Source of the DNA: an uncultured Collinsella sp.
GTDB lineage: Bacteria > Actinomycetota > Coriobacteriia > Coriobacteriales > Coriobacteriaceae
Length of the DNA stretch: 49,652 nucleotides
Assembly: GCA_900544755.1 (NCBI GenBank)
Contig: UQWQ01000004.1
Span: 1 to 49,652 of the forward strand
Direction of reading: 5' to 3'
Shown: piece by piece, positions 24,993 through 32,532 of the stretch
Numbering within the stretch: the stretch's first letter is position 1
How the letters are laid out: every line of letters starts with the position of its first letter
Made by a program: the position numbers and the translations under genes
Notes under the pieces: model-generated
Seen by the model: the letters and a program-made list of their open reading frames with translations, nothing else
What the model was told of the DNA's origin: nothing
Database searches by the model: none

Positions 24993-25919
24993 CTATGCCG
25001 GCTGACGGTCGAGGCACGCGTCCCACATTTGGTCGCGCTCCTCTTGGCTAATGCCCTTGAGTGTCTTGTCGATGAGCTTAAGCAGTTTGTCCGAGCCCTT
25101 GCGGCAACCGACATTTGCCGTTACCTCCTGCTTAAAGCCCTCGCCCTCGGCAAAGTGGATGGGGACGATACCGGGATTTTGGGCCATATAGCCCTTTTCG
25201 TTCTCCGTGTTGTAGGTCACGGCGTCGCACGTGCCCTGCAGCAGATTCGAGAACACCGTGGGGACCGAATCGACCGGATTTTTGTGAACGACGCCCGGGA
25301 TCTCGTCGATGACGGTATCGAGCATGGTGTCCTTTTGGCCGAGCACCGTGGCACCGCTGAAGTCGCTGAGCTTGGTCGCGTTTTGGTAGGGCGAGCCCTC
25401 TTTTACGAACAGGCCAAAGTAGCCGATAAAGTACGGGTCGGAAAAACCGACGGACTCCTCGCGCTCGGGCGTGGCGCTCATGCCGGCGATGATGAGGTCA
25501 ATCTGGCCGTTGTTGAGCGAGTCGATAAGGCCCGAGAAGCTCTGCTTGACGGCAACGGGCTCGCCGCCGAGAGCCTTGCAGACGATCTTGGCGATCTGCA
25601 CGTCGTAGCCATCGGCATAGGCGCCCTGCACGTTGTCGATGGGGATCGTGAACTCGCTGGCCTCGGAAACCTGCCAGTTGTACGGGGCGTAGGCCGCCTC
25701 CATGCCGATGCGGATCTTGTCCTTGCCGATAACGGAATCGGACAGGTCATCGCGACCGCCGCCCGTCGTGGGCTGAACTACTTCCAGCGTGGAGGGACGC
25801 TGGCAGCCGGCAAGTGCGCCGGCGACGACAGAAGCGCTCGCAGCGAGAGCACTACCCAAAAAGATGCGACGGCTGCATACCGGCTGTGGATGCGCGTCGC
25901 GTTGATGGGGAGAATGCAT
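24993..25919 (-). CDS. Polar amino-acid ABC transporter substrate-binding lipoprotein
   Basis: Family 3 solute-binding protein, 308 aa. N-terminus has a twin-arginine motif (SRRIFLG), a hydrophobic stretch and a lipobox (ALAGC), so it is probably a Tat-exported lipoprotein. The mature part shows IRIGMEAAYAPYNW, the ligand-binding DLIIAGMSATPERE and GSDKLLKLIDKTLK. Start at 25919 has GGGAAGG upstream. First gene of the importer operon SBP-permease-ATPase-M20 peptidase. The substrate is unknown. Confidence 0.92.
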   Translation of the reverse strand: MHSPHQRDAHPQPVCSRRIFLGSALAASASVVAGALAGCQRPSTLEVVQPTTGGGRDDLSDSVIGKDKIRIGMEAAYAPYNWQVSEASEFTIPIDNVQGAYADGYDVQIAKIVCKALGGEPVAVKQSFSGLIDSLNNGQIDLIIAGMSATPEREESVGFSDPYFIGYFGLFVKEGSPYQNATKLSDFSGATVLGQKDTMLDTVIDEIPGVVHKNPVDSVPTVFSNLLQGTCDAVTYNTENEKGYMAQNPGIVPIHFAEGEGFKQEVTANVGCRKGSDKLLKLIDKTLKGISQEERDQMWDACLDRQPA

Positions 25920-26039
25920 AATCTGCCTTCCCTGTTGAATCGTATGCTGACGACTTAACAGGATATACGCCAGCGACCAGCAGCGCAGCACAAGCTCGAA
26001 AAATTAATAGACACACGGTAGTCATTGGGAGCGTCGATG

Positions 26040-26198
26040 TTTTGGCAATGCCAGCGGGCGCCACCCAGAGCGAACAAGTTAGCATGAAAAAGGCAAGGCA
26101 TAGACCTTCTGGTCATGCCTTGCCTTTTGAATGACAAATTGTCGCTCTGGGTGGCGCGCAGCGTCGACCGGTCCGTCGTTCGTTAGAACGGCGGAACC
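26040..26198 (-). repeat. Stop-codon-abutting two-hairpin element, copy 3 (after galM-like gene)
   Basis: Hairpin 1 (26170-26198) begins within 1-2 nt of the stop codon. Hairpin 2 has the best outer stem of the three: GCGCCACCCAGAGCG pairs perfectly with CGCTCTGGGTGGCGC, where copy 2 has weaker pairing at the same place. The tip and T5 are as in copy 2. Confidence 0.88.
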
Positions 26199-26199
26199 T

Positions 26200-27093
26200 C
26201 TAGAGCAGGGTAACGCTAAAGCTGCGAACGTCCGTCTCACCCGGTGCCAAGGTAATGGTGTTGACCTTGTGCTCAAAGACGTCGTCCTCGGTGTCCATGG
26301 TGGTGTGGCCGGTCCAGGGCTCGAGCGCCACAAACGGGGCGTCGTTGGCGGCAGACCACACGCCGATGTACTTAAAGCCCTCAAAGTCGATCTTGACGCC
26401 GTGGCCCGACTTGCGGCCGCGCAGCGTGAGCGTGGAACCCGGGACATCGGTGAACATGATGGCATCGTTATCGAAGCTGCGGTGCGTGATGGGCAGCACG
26501 TCCGAGTTATCGGGAGCCTTGTAGCTGCCCTCGAACGTCATAAGACCGTCGGGCGTGATGATGGGGGCCTCGTTAGTCCAAGCCTCGGTAAACGCCAGCT
26601 CGTAATCCTCGAACGCCTCGTCTTCGGCACCGGGGGCGGGCACGTTGAATGCAGGATGACCGCCCACCGAGAACGGCAGGGCCACGTCGCCGGTGTTGGT
26701 GACGGCAAAGGTCTGCGTGAGCGTGGCGTCGCCGGTCAGGGCATAGGTCATGTTGAGCTTAAAGTGGAACGGGAACGCCTTGAGCGACTCGGGCGTGTCA
26801 GTGATCTCGTACGTTACCGAGGAGCCGTCCTCCGAAACCTCGACCAACTTGTGCTCGACGATGCGAGCGAGTCCATGGCGCGGCATCTCGCAGGTGCCGG
26901 CCGCAGATGTCGCCATGTTGTTGCGCAGCGATCCCACGATGGGGAACAGGATAGGCGCATGCTTGCCCCAAAAGGCCGGGTCGCCCTGCCACAGATACTC
27001 GTTGCCGTTGAGGGCAAGGCTCGTGAGCTGGGCACCCATGGAATCGATGGCCGCGGTGAGGCCGCCGCGCTTGATGGTAGTGACGGTGGACAT
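26200..27093 (-). CDS. Aldose 1-epimerase family protein (GalM-like)
   Basis: 297-aa beta-sandwich mutarotase-fold protein. Recognisable family features: MGAQLTSLALNGNEYLWQGD near the N-terminus (in parts), PILFPIVGSLRNN, PRHGLAR with the likely catalytic His, GGHPAFNVP and the C-terminal VALEPWTGH. This resembles the YeaD/LACX-type branch that acts on hexose or hexose phosphate. The ATG at 27093 has TTGGAGGA 7 nt upstream. It follows the membrane-protein gene by 79 nt and ends at copy 3 of the two-hairpin element. Confidence 0.85.
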   Translation of the reverse strand: MSTVTTIKRGGLTAAIDSMGAQLTSLALNGNEYLWQGDPAFWGKHAPILFPIVGSLRNNMATSAAGTCEMPRHGLARIVEHKLVEVSEDGSSVTYEITDTPESLKAFPFHFKLNMTYALTGDATLTQTFAVTNTGDVALPFSVGGHPAFNVPAPGAEDEAFEDYELAFTEAWTNEAPIITPDGLMTFEGSYKAPDNSDVLPITHRSFDNDAIMFTDVPGSTLTLRGRKSGHGVKIDFEGFKYIGVWSAANDAPFVALEPWTGHTTMDTEDDVFEHKVNTITLAPGETDVRSFSVTLL

Positions 27094-27172
27094 GCTACTT
27101 CCTCCAATAGTAAACAACGGTGTCGAGGGCTATTGTCCCACTCTTGGCGGCGGGGTTGAGCGACAGGTGCAG

Positions 27173-28042
27173 TTATTGAGCAATAGCGTAAAGGTCAAAC
27201 CCGCCCTGCGGCGTGCTATCGACCGTATCGGGCGCCTGTGAATTAAAACTCACCGGAACCATGCGCTTTGAGGCACGGTAACGCGTGCCGTCGGTGGCGA
27301 CGGGCGGCTCATCGACCGTGAGCTCGTAGTCGCCGGGCTTGAGCTCGATGCCGTCACCTTCGGAATTGACGTATTGGTACTCGTCGATCGCTTGCCCCTT
27401 GAGCGTGCGACCCACGATATGGACGAGCATCTGGCTGTCGCCGCGCGCGGTGTCCCACGTCGCGCCGTCCTTGACCTCGACCGATACATGCACCGAGCGC
27501 GTGCGGCTGAGCGATTGTTCGACGGACATCTCGACCTTGGCGGCGTCTTTTCGTTGTTGTTCAACATGGCTCCAGACGTTTCCAATTACCGAGCATGCGA
27601 TAACGCCGGCCATGAAGGCGATGAGGATGGGGCCGAGCGGAGAGCGACGGCCCGCGTCCTCCTCGCGAGCCAGGTCGGGGCGACGTGTGGGCGCGGGTGC
27701 TTGGGCACCCTGCGAGGGCACGTCGAGAATGCTGAAGGATGCCGTACTGCCGGGGTCGATGTTATGGCGCGGCTGCGGGATCTTGGCCGGCGAGATGGAC
27801 ATGTCCGCAGGCTCACCGAGTGTGGCCGTGGCATCGGCCTTAGCTTCATCGGCCTCGGCTTGGGCCCAAGCCTGCTCAAAGGTCAGGGGCTCGGCGGCAT
27901 CGGAGGCGGCGTCAGGCTCGACAGCAGCATCGTTGCCGGCCTCGTCCTCGTCGCTCGACACGTCACGCGGCGCGGGCTCGTCCCACTCCTCGTCCGGAGC
28001 CTCGCCCTCGCTATACCACCATTCAAAGTTATCGATATCCAT
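27173..28042 (-). CDS. Hypothetical single-pass membrane protein with acidic N-terminus
   Basis: 289 aa, not recognised. Residues 1-100 are acidic and Ala-rich (DEEWDEPAPRDVSSDEDE), probably disordered and cytoplasmic. One membrane segment lies at about 136-157 (GPILIAFMAGVIACSVIGNVW), then a 130-residue extracytoplasmic domain with beta-strand-like segments (SVHVSVEVKDG, MLVHIVGRTLKGQ, KPGDYELTVDEPPVATDGTRY). The last part looks like a small Ig-like or carboxypeptidase-regulatory-like domain, but this is not certain. ATG at 28042 has AAGGGGC upstream. Upstream of the galM-like gene, same strand. Confidence 0.7.
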   Translation of the reverse strand: MDIDNFEWWYSEGEAPDEEWDEPAPRDVSSDEDEAGNDAAVEPDAASDAAEPLTFEQAWAQAEADEAKADATATLGEPADMSISPAKIPQPRHNIDPGSTASFSILDVPSQGAQAPAPTRRPDLAREEDAGRRSPLGPILIAFMAGVIACSVIGNVWSHVEQQRKDAAKVEMSVEQSLSRTRSVHVSVEVKDGATWDTARGDSQMLVHIVGRTLKGQAIDEYQYVNSEGDGIELKPGDYELTVDEPPVATDGTRYRASKRMVPVSFNSQAPDTVDSTPQGGFDLYAIAQ

Positions 28043-28132
28043 ACGGGGCGCCCCTTAAGCCTCGCAAATAAACACTTGCCAGCCTTATACCCCCAGATGG
28101 CACGGGAGCTCGCCGGCACAGACAGGAAAAGC

Positions 28133-28187
28133 GTCACAACATTCGACGCTTTTCCTCGTTTTCGAGATTTTCATCGAATGTTGTGAC
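28133..28187. repeat. Perfect 14-bp inverted repeat
   Basis: GTCACAACATTCGA and its exact complement, 27-nt centre, in the gap between divergent genes at 28043-28302. No T-run follows, so not a classical terminator. Confidence 0.6.
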
Positions 28188-28212
28188 GGTTTGGGCGACT
28201 GGCTGGCAGCGC

Positions 28213-28245
28213 AATGCGACAAAGGGACTGCCCCTTTGTCGCATT
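28213..28245. repeat. GCGACAAAGGG palindrome, copy 1
   Basis: AATGCGACAAAGGG arms with 5-nt loop, perfect complement. Variants recur at 32499-32521 (half copy) and 43402-43432. Confidence 0.7.
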
Positions 28246-28302
28246 CTGTTAGAGTTGCAGGGATTGAATCCCGCTTATTCATGCAACATTGGAGTGACAA
28301 CC

Positions 28303-29538
28303 TTGACCGCCGCAACCACGCCTAAAAGTAAGTCAACCGCCGCCGCGCTCTCCCCCGCGCGCACCAAGCTCTGCCTGGCGCTGCTCGTGCTGTTGGGATT
28401 CTCGCTCGGCTGCTCCGAGTTCGTGGTCATCGGTATCGAGAGCGACTTGGCAACGGAACTCGGCATATCGCTTGCCACCGCGGGTCAGCTCATCAGCGTG
28501 TTCGCGCTGGTCTACGCTATCGCCACGCCGGTGCTCGCGCTCAGCACGGGGCGGTTCCGCCGCTACCAGCTGCTCGTGTGCTACAGCATTGTCTTTGTGC
28601 TCGGCAACCTGGTCATGGCGTTGGCGCCCAACTTCCAGGTACTGTTTATCTCGCGCATTGTCCTGGGCTCTGTCTCGGGCGCACTGCTCGCCGTGGGCGT
28701 GACGTACATCCCCGAGCTGCTGTCCCCGCAGCAAACTTCGCTTGCCATCTCGGTGGTATATGGTGCGTTTTCCGTGGCAATGGTCTTTGTCACTTCGATT
28801 GGCAAGTTCGTGGCCGACACGCTCGACTGGCACGTGGCCATGTACGGCACGCTGACCTTTGCCGTTCTGATCTGCGGAGCGCTCGTGGCGTTTATGCCGC
28901 GCGCTGGGCAAACCGACGAGCCTGCCACCTTTCGCGAGCAGGCGGGTCTGCTGCGCGAGCCGAGCATTATCACCGGCATGCTCATCTTTTTGTTTGGCGT
29001 GGGGTCGGTCTACGTTTTCTACGGCTACGTGACGCCTTATCTTGAGCAGGTGCTGGGCATGGGCACGGTCGAAGCCAGTACCACGCTTATGGCCTACGGC
29101 GTGTTCTGCCTGATCTCGAACATCCTGGGCGGATGGATCGACGCGCGTTTTGGCATGAAGGCACTGCTTGTGACGTTTGTGCTGCAGGCCGCGGCGTTAC
29201 TCGGGCTGTTTGCCGTGGGCGGCACCATGCCGCTCGCGCTGGTCTTTGTCTTTAGCTTGGCGCTGCTCATGTACCTGTTCTCGGTGTCATGCATCACGCA
29301 CTTTATGGACGTGGCTCGCAGCCGCCATCCCAAGTCGATGGTGCTCGCAAGTTCGGTTGAGCCCATGGCGTTTAACGTCGGCATCTCGTTTGGCACCGCA
29401 GTGGGCGGCGCCGTGGTAAACGGAATTGGCATTGCGTACGTGGGTGCCGTGGGCGCCGCATTCTCACTTGTGGCCTGGGCGCTCACGCTGGCGACGATTA
29501 AGTTGGCTCGCTGGGAGCGCAGGCGGGCGAGGGCGTAG
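28303..29538 (+). CDS. MFS transporter (DHA1-like, AraJ/YdhP-type)
   Basis: 411-aa major facilitator with about 12 membrane helices. Early FSLGCSEFVVIGIESDLATELG (in parts: GCSEFVVIG), the loop 2-3 region TGRFRRYQLL and the motif C-like GSVSGALLAVGVTYIPELLSP suggest a DHA1-type drug or sugar efflux protein. I chose TTG at 28303, which has TTGGAG 9 nt upstream; a GTG three codons earlier is an alternative. The longer upstream frame runs through a palindrome and is rejected. Divergent from the hypothetical membrane protein. Confidence 0.85.
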   Translation: MTAATTPKSKSTAAALSPARTKLCLALLVLLGFSLGCSEFVVIGIESDLATELGISLATAGQLISVFALVYAIATPVLALSTGRFRRYQLLVCYSIVFVLGNLVMALAPNFQVLFISRIVLGSVSGALLAVGVTYIPELLSPQQTSLAISVVYGAFSVAMVFVTSIGKFVADTLDWHVAMYGTLTFAVLICGALVAFMPRAGQTDEPATFREQAGLLREPSIITGMLIFLFGVGSVYVFYGYVTPYLEQVLGMGTVEASTTLMAYGVFCLISNILGGWIDARFGMKALLVTFVLQAAALLGLFAVGGTMPLALVFVFSLALLMYLFSVSCITHFMDVARSRHPKSMVLASSVEPMAFNVGISFGTAVGGAVVNGIGIAYVGAVGAAFSLVAWALTLATIKLARWERRRARA

Positions 29539-29630
29539 AGCGAGGTTCCCTCTAAAACGCCTATCGTTCCGGTCGCGACGCTTACCTGACGACAGGCTAG
29601 GCCAGCTCCTTTAGCTGTGGTTCGATCTCA

Positions 29631-29677
29631 TGTACTTCGAATGCACGATTTTCCAGTTTTCGTGTATATGAAGTACA
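29631..29677. repeat. Imperfect inverted repeat with TGTACTTC arms
   Basis: 18-nt arms (15 of 18 pairs), 11-nt loop: TGTACTTCGAATGCACGA and its near complement. Lies between the MFS gene and the PTS remnant. Confidence 0.5.
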
Positions 29678-29699
29678 CGAAATGCGCGCGGGGCAACTC

Positions 29700-29740
29700 A
29701 AAGGCGGCGGAAGACGCATTGTCTGTCGCCGCCTTTTATA
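29700..29740. terminator. Terminator-like hairpin between MFS gene and PTS remnant
   Basis: AAAGGCGGCGGAAGAC and GTCTGTCGCCGCCTTT pair over 16 nt with one mismatch and a 5-nt loop, followed on the plus strand by TTTATA. It could serve both converging units. Confidence 0.6.
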
Positions 29741-29766
29741 CCGGATTTTATAGATATGTGGGGCGT

Positions 29767-30282
29767 TTACTCCATACCCAGCAGCTCGCGCATCTGAGTT
29801 GCGTAGTTAGATGCCATGTTGCCGTAGACAATCTGCACGCCGCCGTTGACATGCACGATGCCACGCGCTTCGAGCTTTTCGGTAAACTCGGCGTCATCAA
29901 CCACCTTGTCACAGTCATTGAGCTGGATGCGCAGACGGGTGAAACAGGCCTCGACAGACTTAATATTGTTGTCGCCGCCCACTGCCTCAACGATGGCGGG
30001 AATGAGGTCGCTGATCACGGTCTTGGGAGCCTTTTCGGCCTCATCATCGGACTCTTCCTCGCGGCCGGGGGTCTTAAGGTCCTTCTTAAGAATGATGAAC
30101 TTGAAGACGAAGTAGTACACCACGAAGTAGATGGGGCCAAGGAACAGGATAACCTGCCAGTTTGAGTCCTTGGCTGCACCCATGATGCCATTAAAGATGA
30201 GCGACAGGAGAGGACCGCCGAAGGACGCGGAGCCGGCGACGTTAAACTGCAGGACGTAGGTTAACGCATAGGCAAGACCAGC
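29767..30282 (-). pseudogene. PTS glucose/GlcNAc/maltose-family EIICB, 5'-truncated remnant
   Basis: Encodes only the end of an EIICB protein: about 75 residues of the last IIC membrane helices (YVLQFNVAGSASFGGPLL, VILFLGPIYFVVYYFVFKF), the linker KTPGREEE and a complete IIB domain with the phosphorylated Cys in VEACFTRLR. Intact relatives are roughly 500 residues, so over half of IIC is missing. The frame continues upstream to 30405, but that part is the antisense of a tyrosine-phosphatase fragment and not PTS sequence. The junction is at about 30271-30283. Therefore most likely non-functional in transport. Confidence 0.8.
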
Positions 30283-30403
30283 CGCCTGCTCGACTGGGCC
30301 GATTGCCCCGGCGACGTGGCCGATCCCTGGTACACCGGCAACTTCGATGCCACCTACCGCGACGTCCTCACCGGCTGCAACGCGCTGTTGGAGCAGCTGT
30401 AGC
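30283..30403 (+). pseudogene. 3' fragment of a low-molecular-weight protein tyrosine phosphatase gene
   Basis: The last 39 codons and stop of a gene about 90% identical to the end of the intact phosphatase at 31927-32391: RLLDW..CPGDVADPWYTG and the rest up to LEQL-stop. The catalytic CX5R part is absent. It abuts the truncated PTS gene tail-inward on the opposite strand. The differences from the intact copy show it is a diverged paralogue end and not a simple recent copy. Confidence 0.85.
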
Positions 30404-30784
30404 AATCCCCTGACGAGCCCATGCGCTCACAATGGTGTACTTAAAAATGATACGCGTCCTTCTAGTGGCATTTCATTGACCAGGGTTTTAGAAATGCGAC
30501 GAGAAGGACGCATATCATTTTGAGACTTTTGAGGCGCGCAGCCTTGCTACACGCATAAACGGAAACGAGTAAAAAAGCCCCTCCCTATTTTGCTCACCAG
30601 AGAGGTTTCGACACATGTGGCGCATCTTGTTTATCCGCCATGACGTTACCTGTCGCATCCTTAGATTAATGTCTGGAACAGTGGGAATTTTCGCTTACGG
30701 AGCACGGACAGTCGTTACCTCGTGTGGAATACCCTGGGGGTATACTGGACGCTTATATTGACGAGCATAAGGAAAGGGGCAGCA
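30404..30784. other. Gap upstream of acyltransferase gene with long inverted repeat
   Basis: No gene seen. Contains the inverted repeat 30444-30521, a minus-strand terminator-like hairpin (about 30569-30605, CCTCTCT / AGGGAGG then GGCTTTTTT) with no gene in front of it, and just before the acyltransferase a TATACT box inside ATACCCTGGGGGTAT, a possible -10 with overlapping dyad. Confidence 0.5.
30444..30521. repeat. 31-nt imperfect inverted repeat
   Basis: Arms AAAATGATACGCGTCCTTCT.. and complement pair at 28 of 31 positions, 16-nt loop. It lies 40 nt after the phosphatase fragment. Confidence 0.7.
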
Positions 30785-31887
30785 ATGCCAAAACACGAGG
30801 AACGCGTTTTGTCGCTTGACGGTCTTCGAGGGCTCGGGGCGCTGACGGTATTCCTGTACCACATCGATATTATGGTCAAACCACTCGGGGGGGGACAAGT
30901 CTCTTCCCCGGTAGCGCATCGGTTCTGATTTTTTTCATCTTGTCTGGCATAGTGCTGTCCCTTGTTCCGTTTAAGCAAAAGGACGGCGGTAGCTACAACT
31001 GGCCCGGCTACTATCCAAGAAGAATCATTCGCCTTTGCGCTCCGTTGTTCGCGGCGATCGCGCTGGCTATCCCAGCGGGTTATGTGGCGTGGCACATGGG
31101 ATCCACGTCGCGTTCCGCACTTGCCGTTGCCTACGACGCCGACCTGCCCACAATAATTCACGACATTCTTATGCAATTCGATGTGCTGTTCAATGTGTCC
31201 AATGGCGTCAACACCCTTTATGGTGCGCCCCTCGCACGAGTCGACTCCCCTATATGGTCTATGAGCTGGGAGCTTTGGTTCAGTCTCACGCTTCCATTGG
31301 CTATTTGGTGCATATCGCGTATTCGACGCCCTGGTTTTGCGGTCATAACGATATTCGCGGCGGTGTTTGTCTCGTATTGGTCGGGCTATTTTCCGCTGCG
31401 CCTAGGCCTCATGTTCTGGCTTGGCGTCATAATCGCCAAGCAATTCGATAAAATCAAAGCCATTAAGTTGGCTGCCCCTGTCGAGCTGGCACTGCTCATT
31501 GTTCCCGTTGGCGTTATCGAGCTGTCGCTCGTATGGCATCCCGGTGGCATTGCCGAAGCACTGCTATCTACCACCATGAACGCCGCGTGCATGACGGTCG
31601 TAGTAGTTTCGATTATCGATGGTTTTACACGCCGGGCGCTTAGCACGAGCCCGATGACTTTTTTGGGAAAGATATCGTATAGCTTGTATCTCACTCATGC
31701 CATTGTCATAGGAGGCCTCGCTGCCTTTTTACCCAAACTCGGAATTGCCACGCCGCTTGCGATTGCCGCAGCCTCATTGCTCTTAAGCACGGTTGTTGCG
31801 ATCGCGTTTTGGCGCGCGGTCGAGGTTCCCAGCATGAACCTATCGCGTTCGCTGGGCAAGTTGAAACCCGATGATACTATTCGCTAA
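30785..31887 (+). pseudogene. Acyltransferase-3 family membrane protein, frameshifted at an 8-G run
   Basis: The N-terminal frame (ATG 30785, AAAGGGGC upstream) encodes RVLSLDGLRGLGALTVFLYH, the acyltransferase-3 opening with its catalytic-type His, and stops at 30928. The rest of the protein continues in another frame from about 30900: LFPGSASVLIFFILSGIVLS then IIRLCAPLFAAIALAI, SPIWSMSWELWFSL, and eight or so further membrane helices to 31887. Adding one G to the run at 30887-30894 joins both into a 367-aa protein of normal family length. These enzymes acylate sugars of surface polysaccharides. A slipped homopolymer suggests phase variation (this clone OFF); a sequencing error in a G-run is the alternative. 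An LMW phosphatase gene follows 39 nt downstream. Confidence 0.85.
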
Positions 31888-31926
31888 GCTATTGTAAAAA
31901 CGACTTCGCTCGGAATAGGAACCGTC

Positions 31927-32391
31927 ATGCGAAACCACCAATCCACGCAGCGTATTCTGTTTATCTGTCATGGGAACATTTGTCGCTCGACGATGGCTGA
32001 GTCGGTGCTTACCGAGCTCGTGCGCCGCGCTGGGCGCGAGGCGGAGTTTGTCATCGATTCCGCTGCAACGTCGACCGAGGAGCTTGGCAACCCGCCGCAT
32101 CGTGGCACTGTTGCCAAGCTGCGCGAGGTCGGGATTCCCGTCGTAGCACATCGCGCGCGTCAGGTGCGCCGCGCGGAGTATGGCGACTGGGACCACATTG
32201 TCTATATGGACGACGAAAACGCCCGCGGCCTGTACTGTATCTTTGGCAAGGACCCCGATAGCAAGATCTCGCGCCTGCTCGATTGGACCGAGCGCCCCGG
32301 CGACGTGGCCGATCCCTGGTACACCGGCAACTTCGATGCCACCTACCGCGACGTGCTCACCGGCTGCACCGCCATGCTCGAGCAGCTGTAG
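31927..32391 (+). CDS. Low-molecular-weight protein tyrosine phosphatase
   Basis: 154-aa cytoplasmic phosphatase. The P-loop is FICHGNICRSTMAE (catalytic Cys14, Arg20) and the general-acid loop is DPWYTGNF, both intact. Such enzymes in bacteria usually dephosphorylate tyrosine kinases of polysaccharide synthesis, which fits the acyltransferase gene 39 nt upstream (inference). Start ATG 31927 with AGGAA upstream. Its last 39 codons are duplicated at 30283-30403. Confidence 0.93.
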   Translation: MRNHQSTQRILFICHGNICRSTMAESVLTELVRRAGREAEFVIDSAATSTEELGNPPHRGTVAKLREVGIPVVAHRARQVRRAEYGDWDHIVYMDDENARGLYCIFGKDPDSKISRLLDWTERPGDVADPWYTGNFDATYRDVLTGCTAMLEQL

Positions 32392-32429
32392 GTTCGCGAG
32401 TGCACGGGCCGCGCCATCGGTATACACCC

Positions 32430-32491
32430 AGCGTGGATCATCTCCCACTTTGAGCGTTCAAGCGCGCTTAAAACGGGAGAAAATCCACGCT
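32430..32491. repeat. 62-bp palindromic repeat flanking ATPase gene, copy A
   Basis: Arms AGCGTGGATCATCTCCC and GGGAGAAAATCCACGCT pair imperfectly around a 28-nt centre. Same length and orientation as copy B at 34081-34142. It lies downstream of both the phosphatase gene and the convergent ATPase gene. Confidence 0.8.
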
Positions 32492-32498
32492 CGGCGGG

Positions 32499-32521
32499 AG
32501 GGACTGTCCCTTTGTCGCATT
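32499..32521. repeat. GACAAAGGG palindrome, half copy
   Basis: AGGGACTGTCCCTTTGTCGC: the centre and right arm of the palindrome seen in full at 28213 and 43402; the left arm is missing. Followed by GGGACTGACCCT. Confidence 0.55.
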
Positions 32522-32532
32522 CGGGACTGACC

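Noticed and set aside
30283..30405. N-terminal extension of the PTS protein as a real coding start
   Set aside because: This part is antisense to a clear phosphatase fragment, so the similarity belongs to the plus strand.
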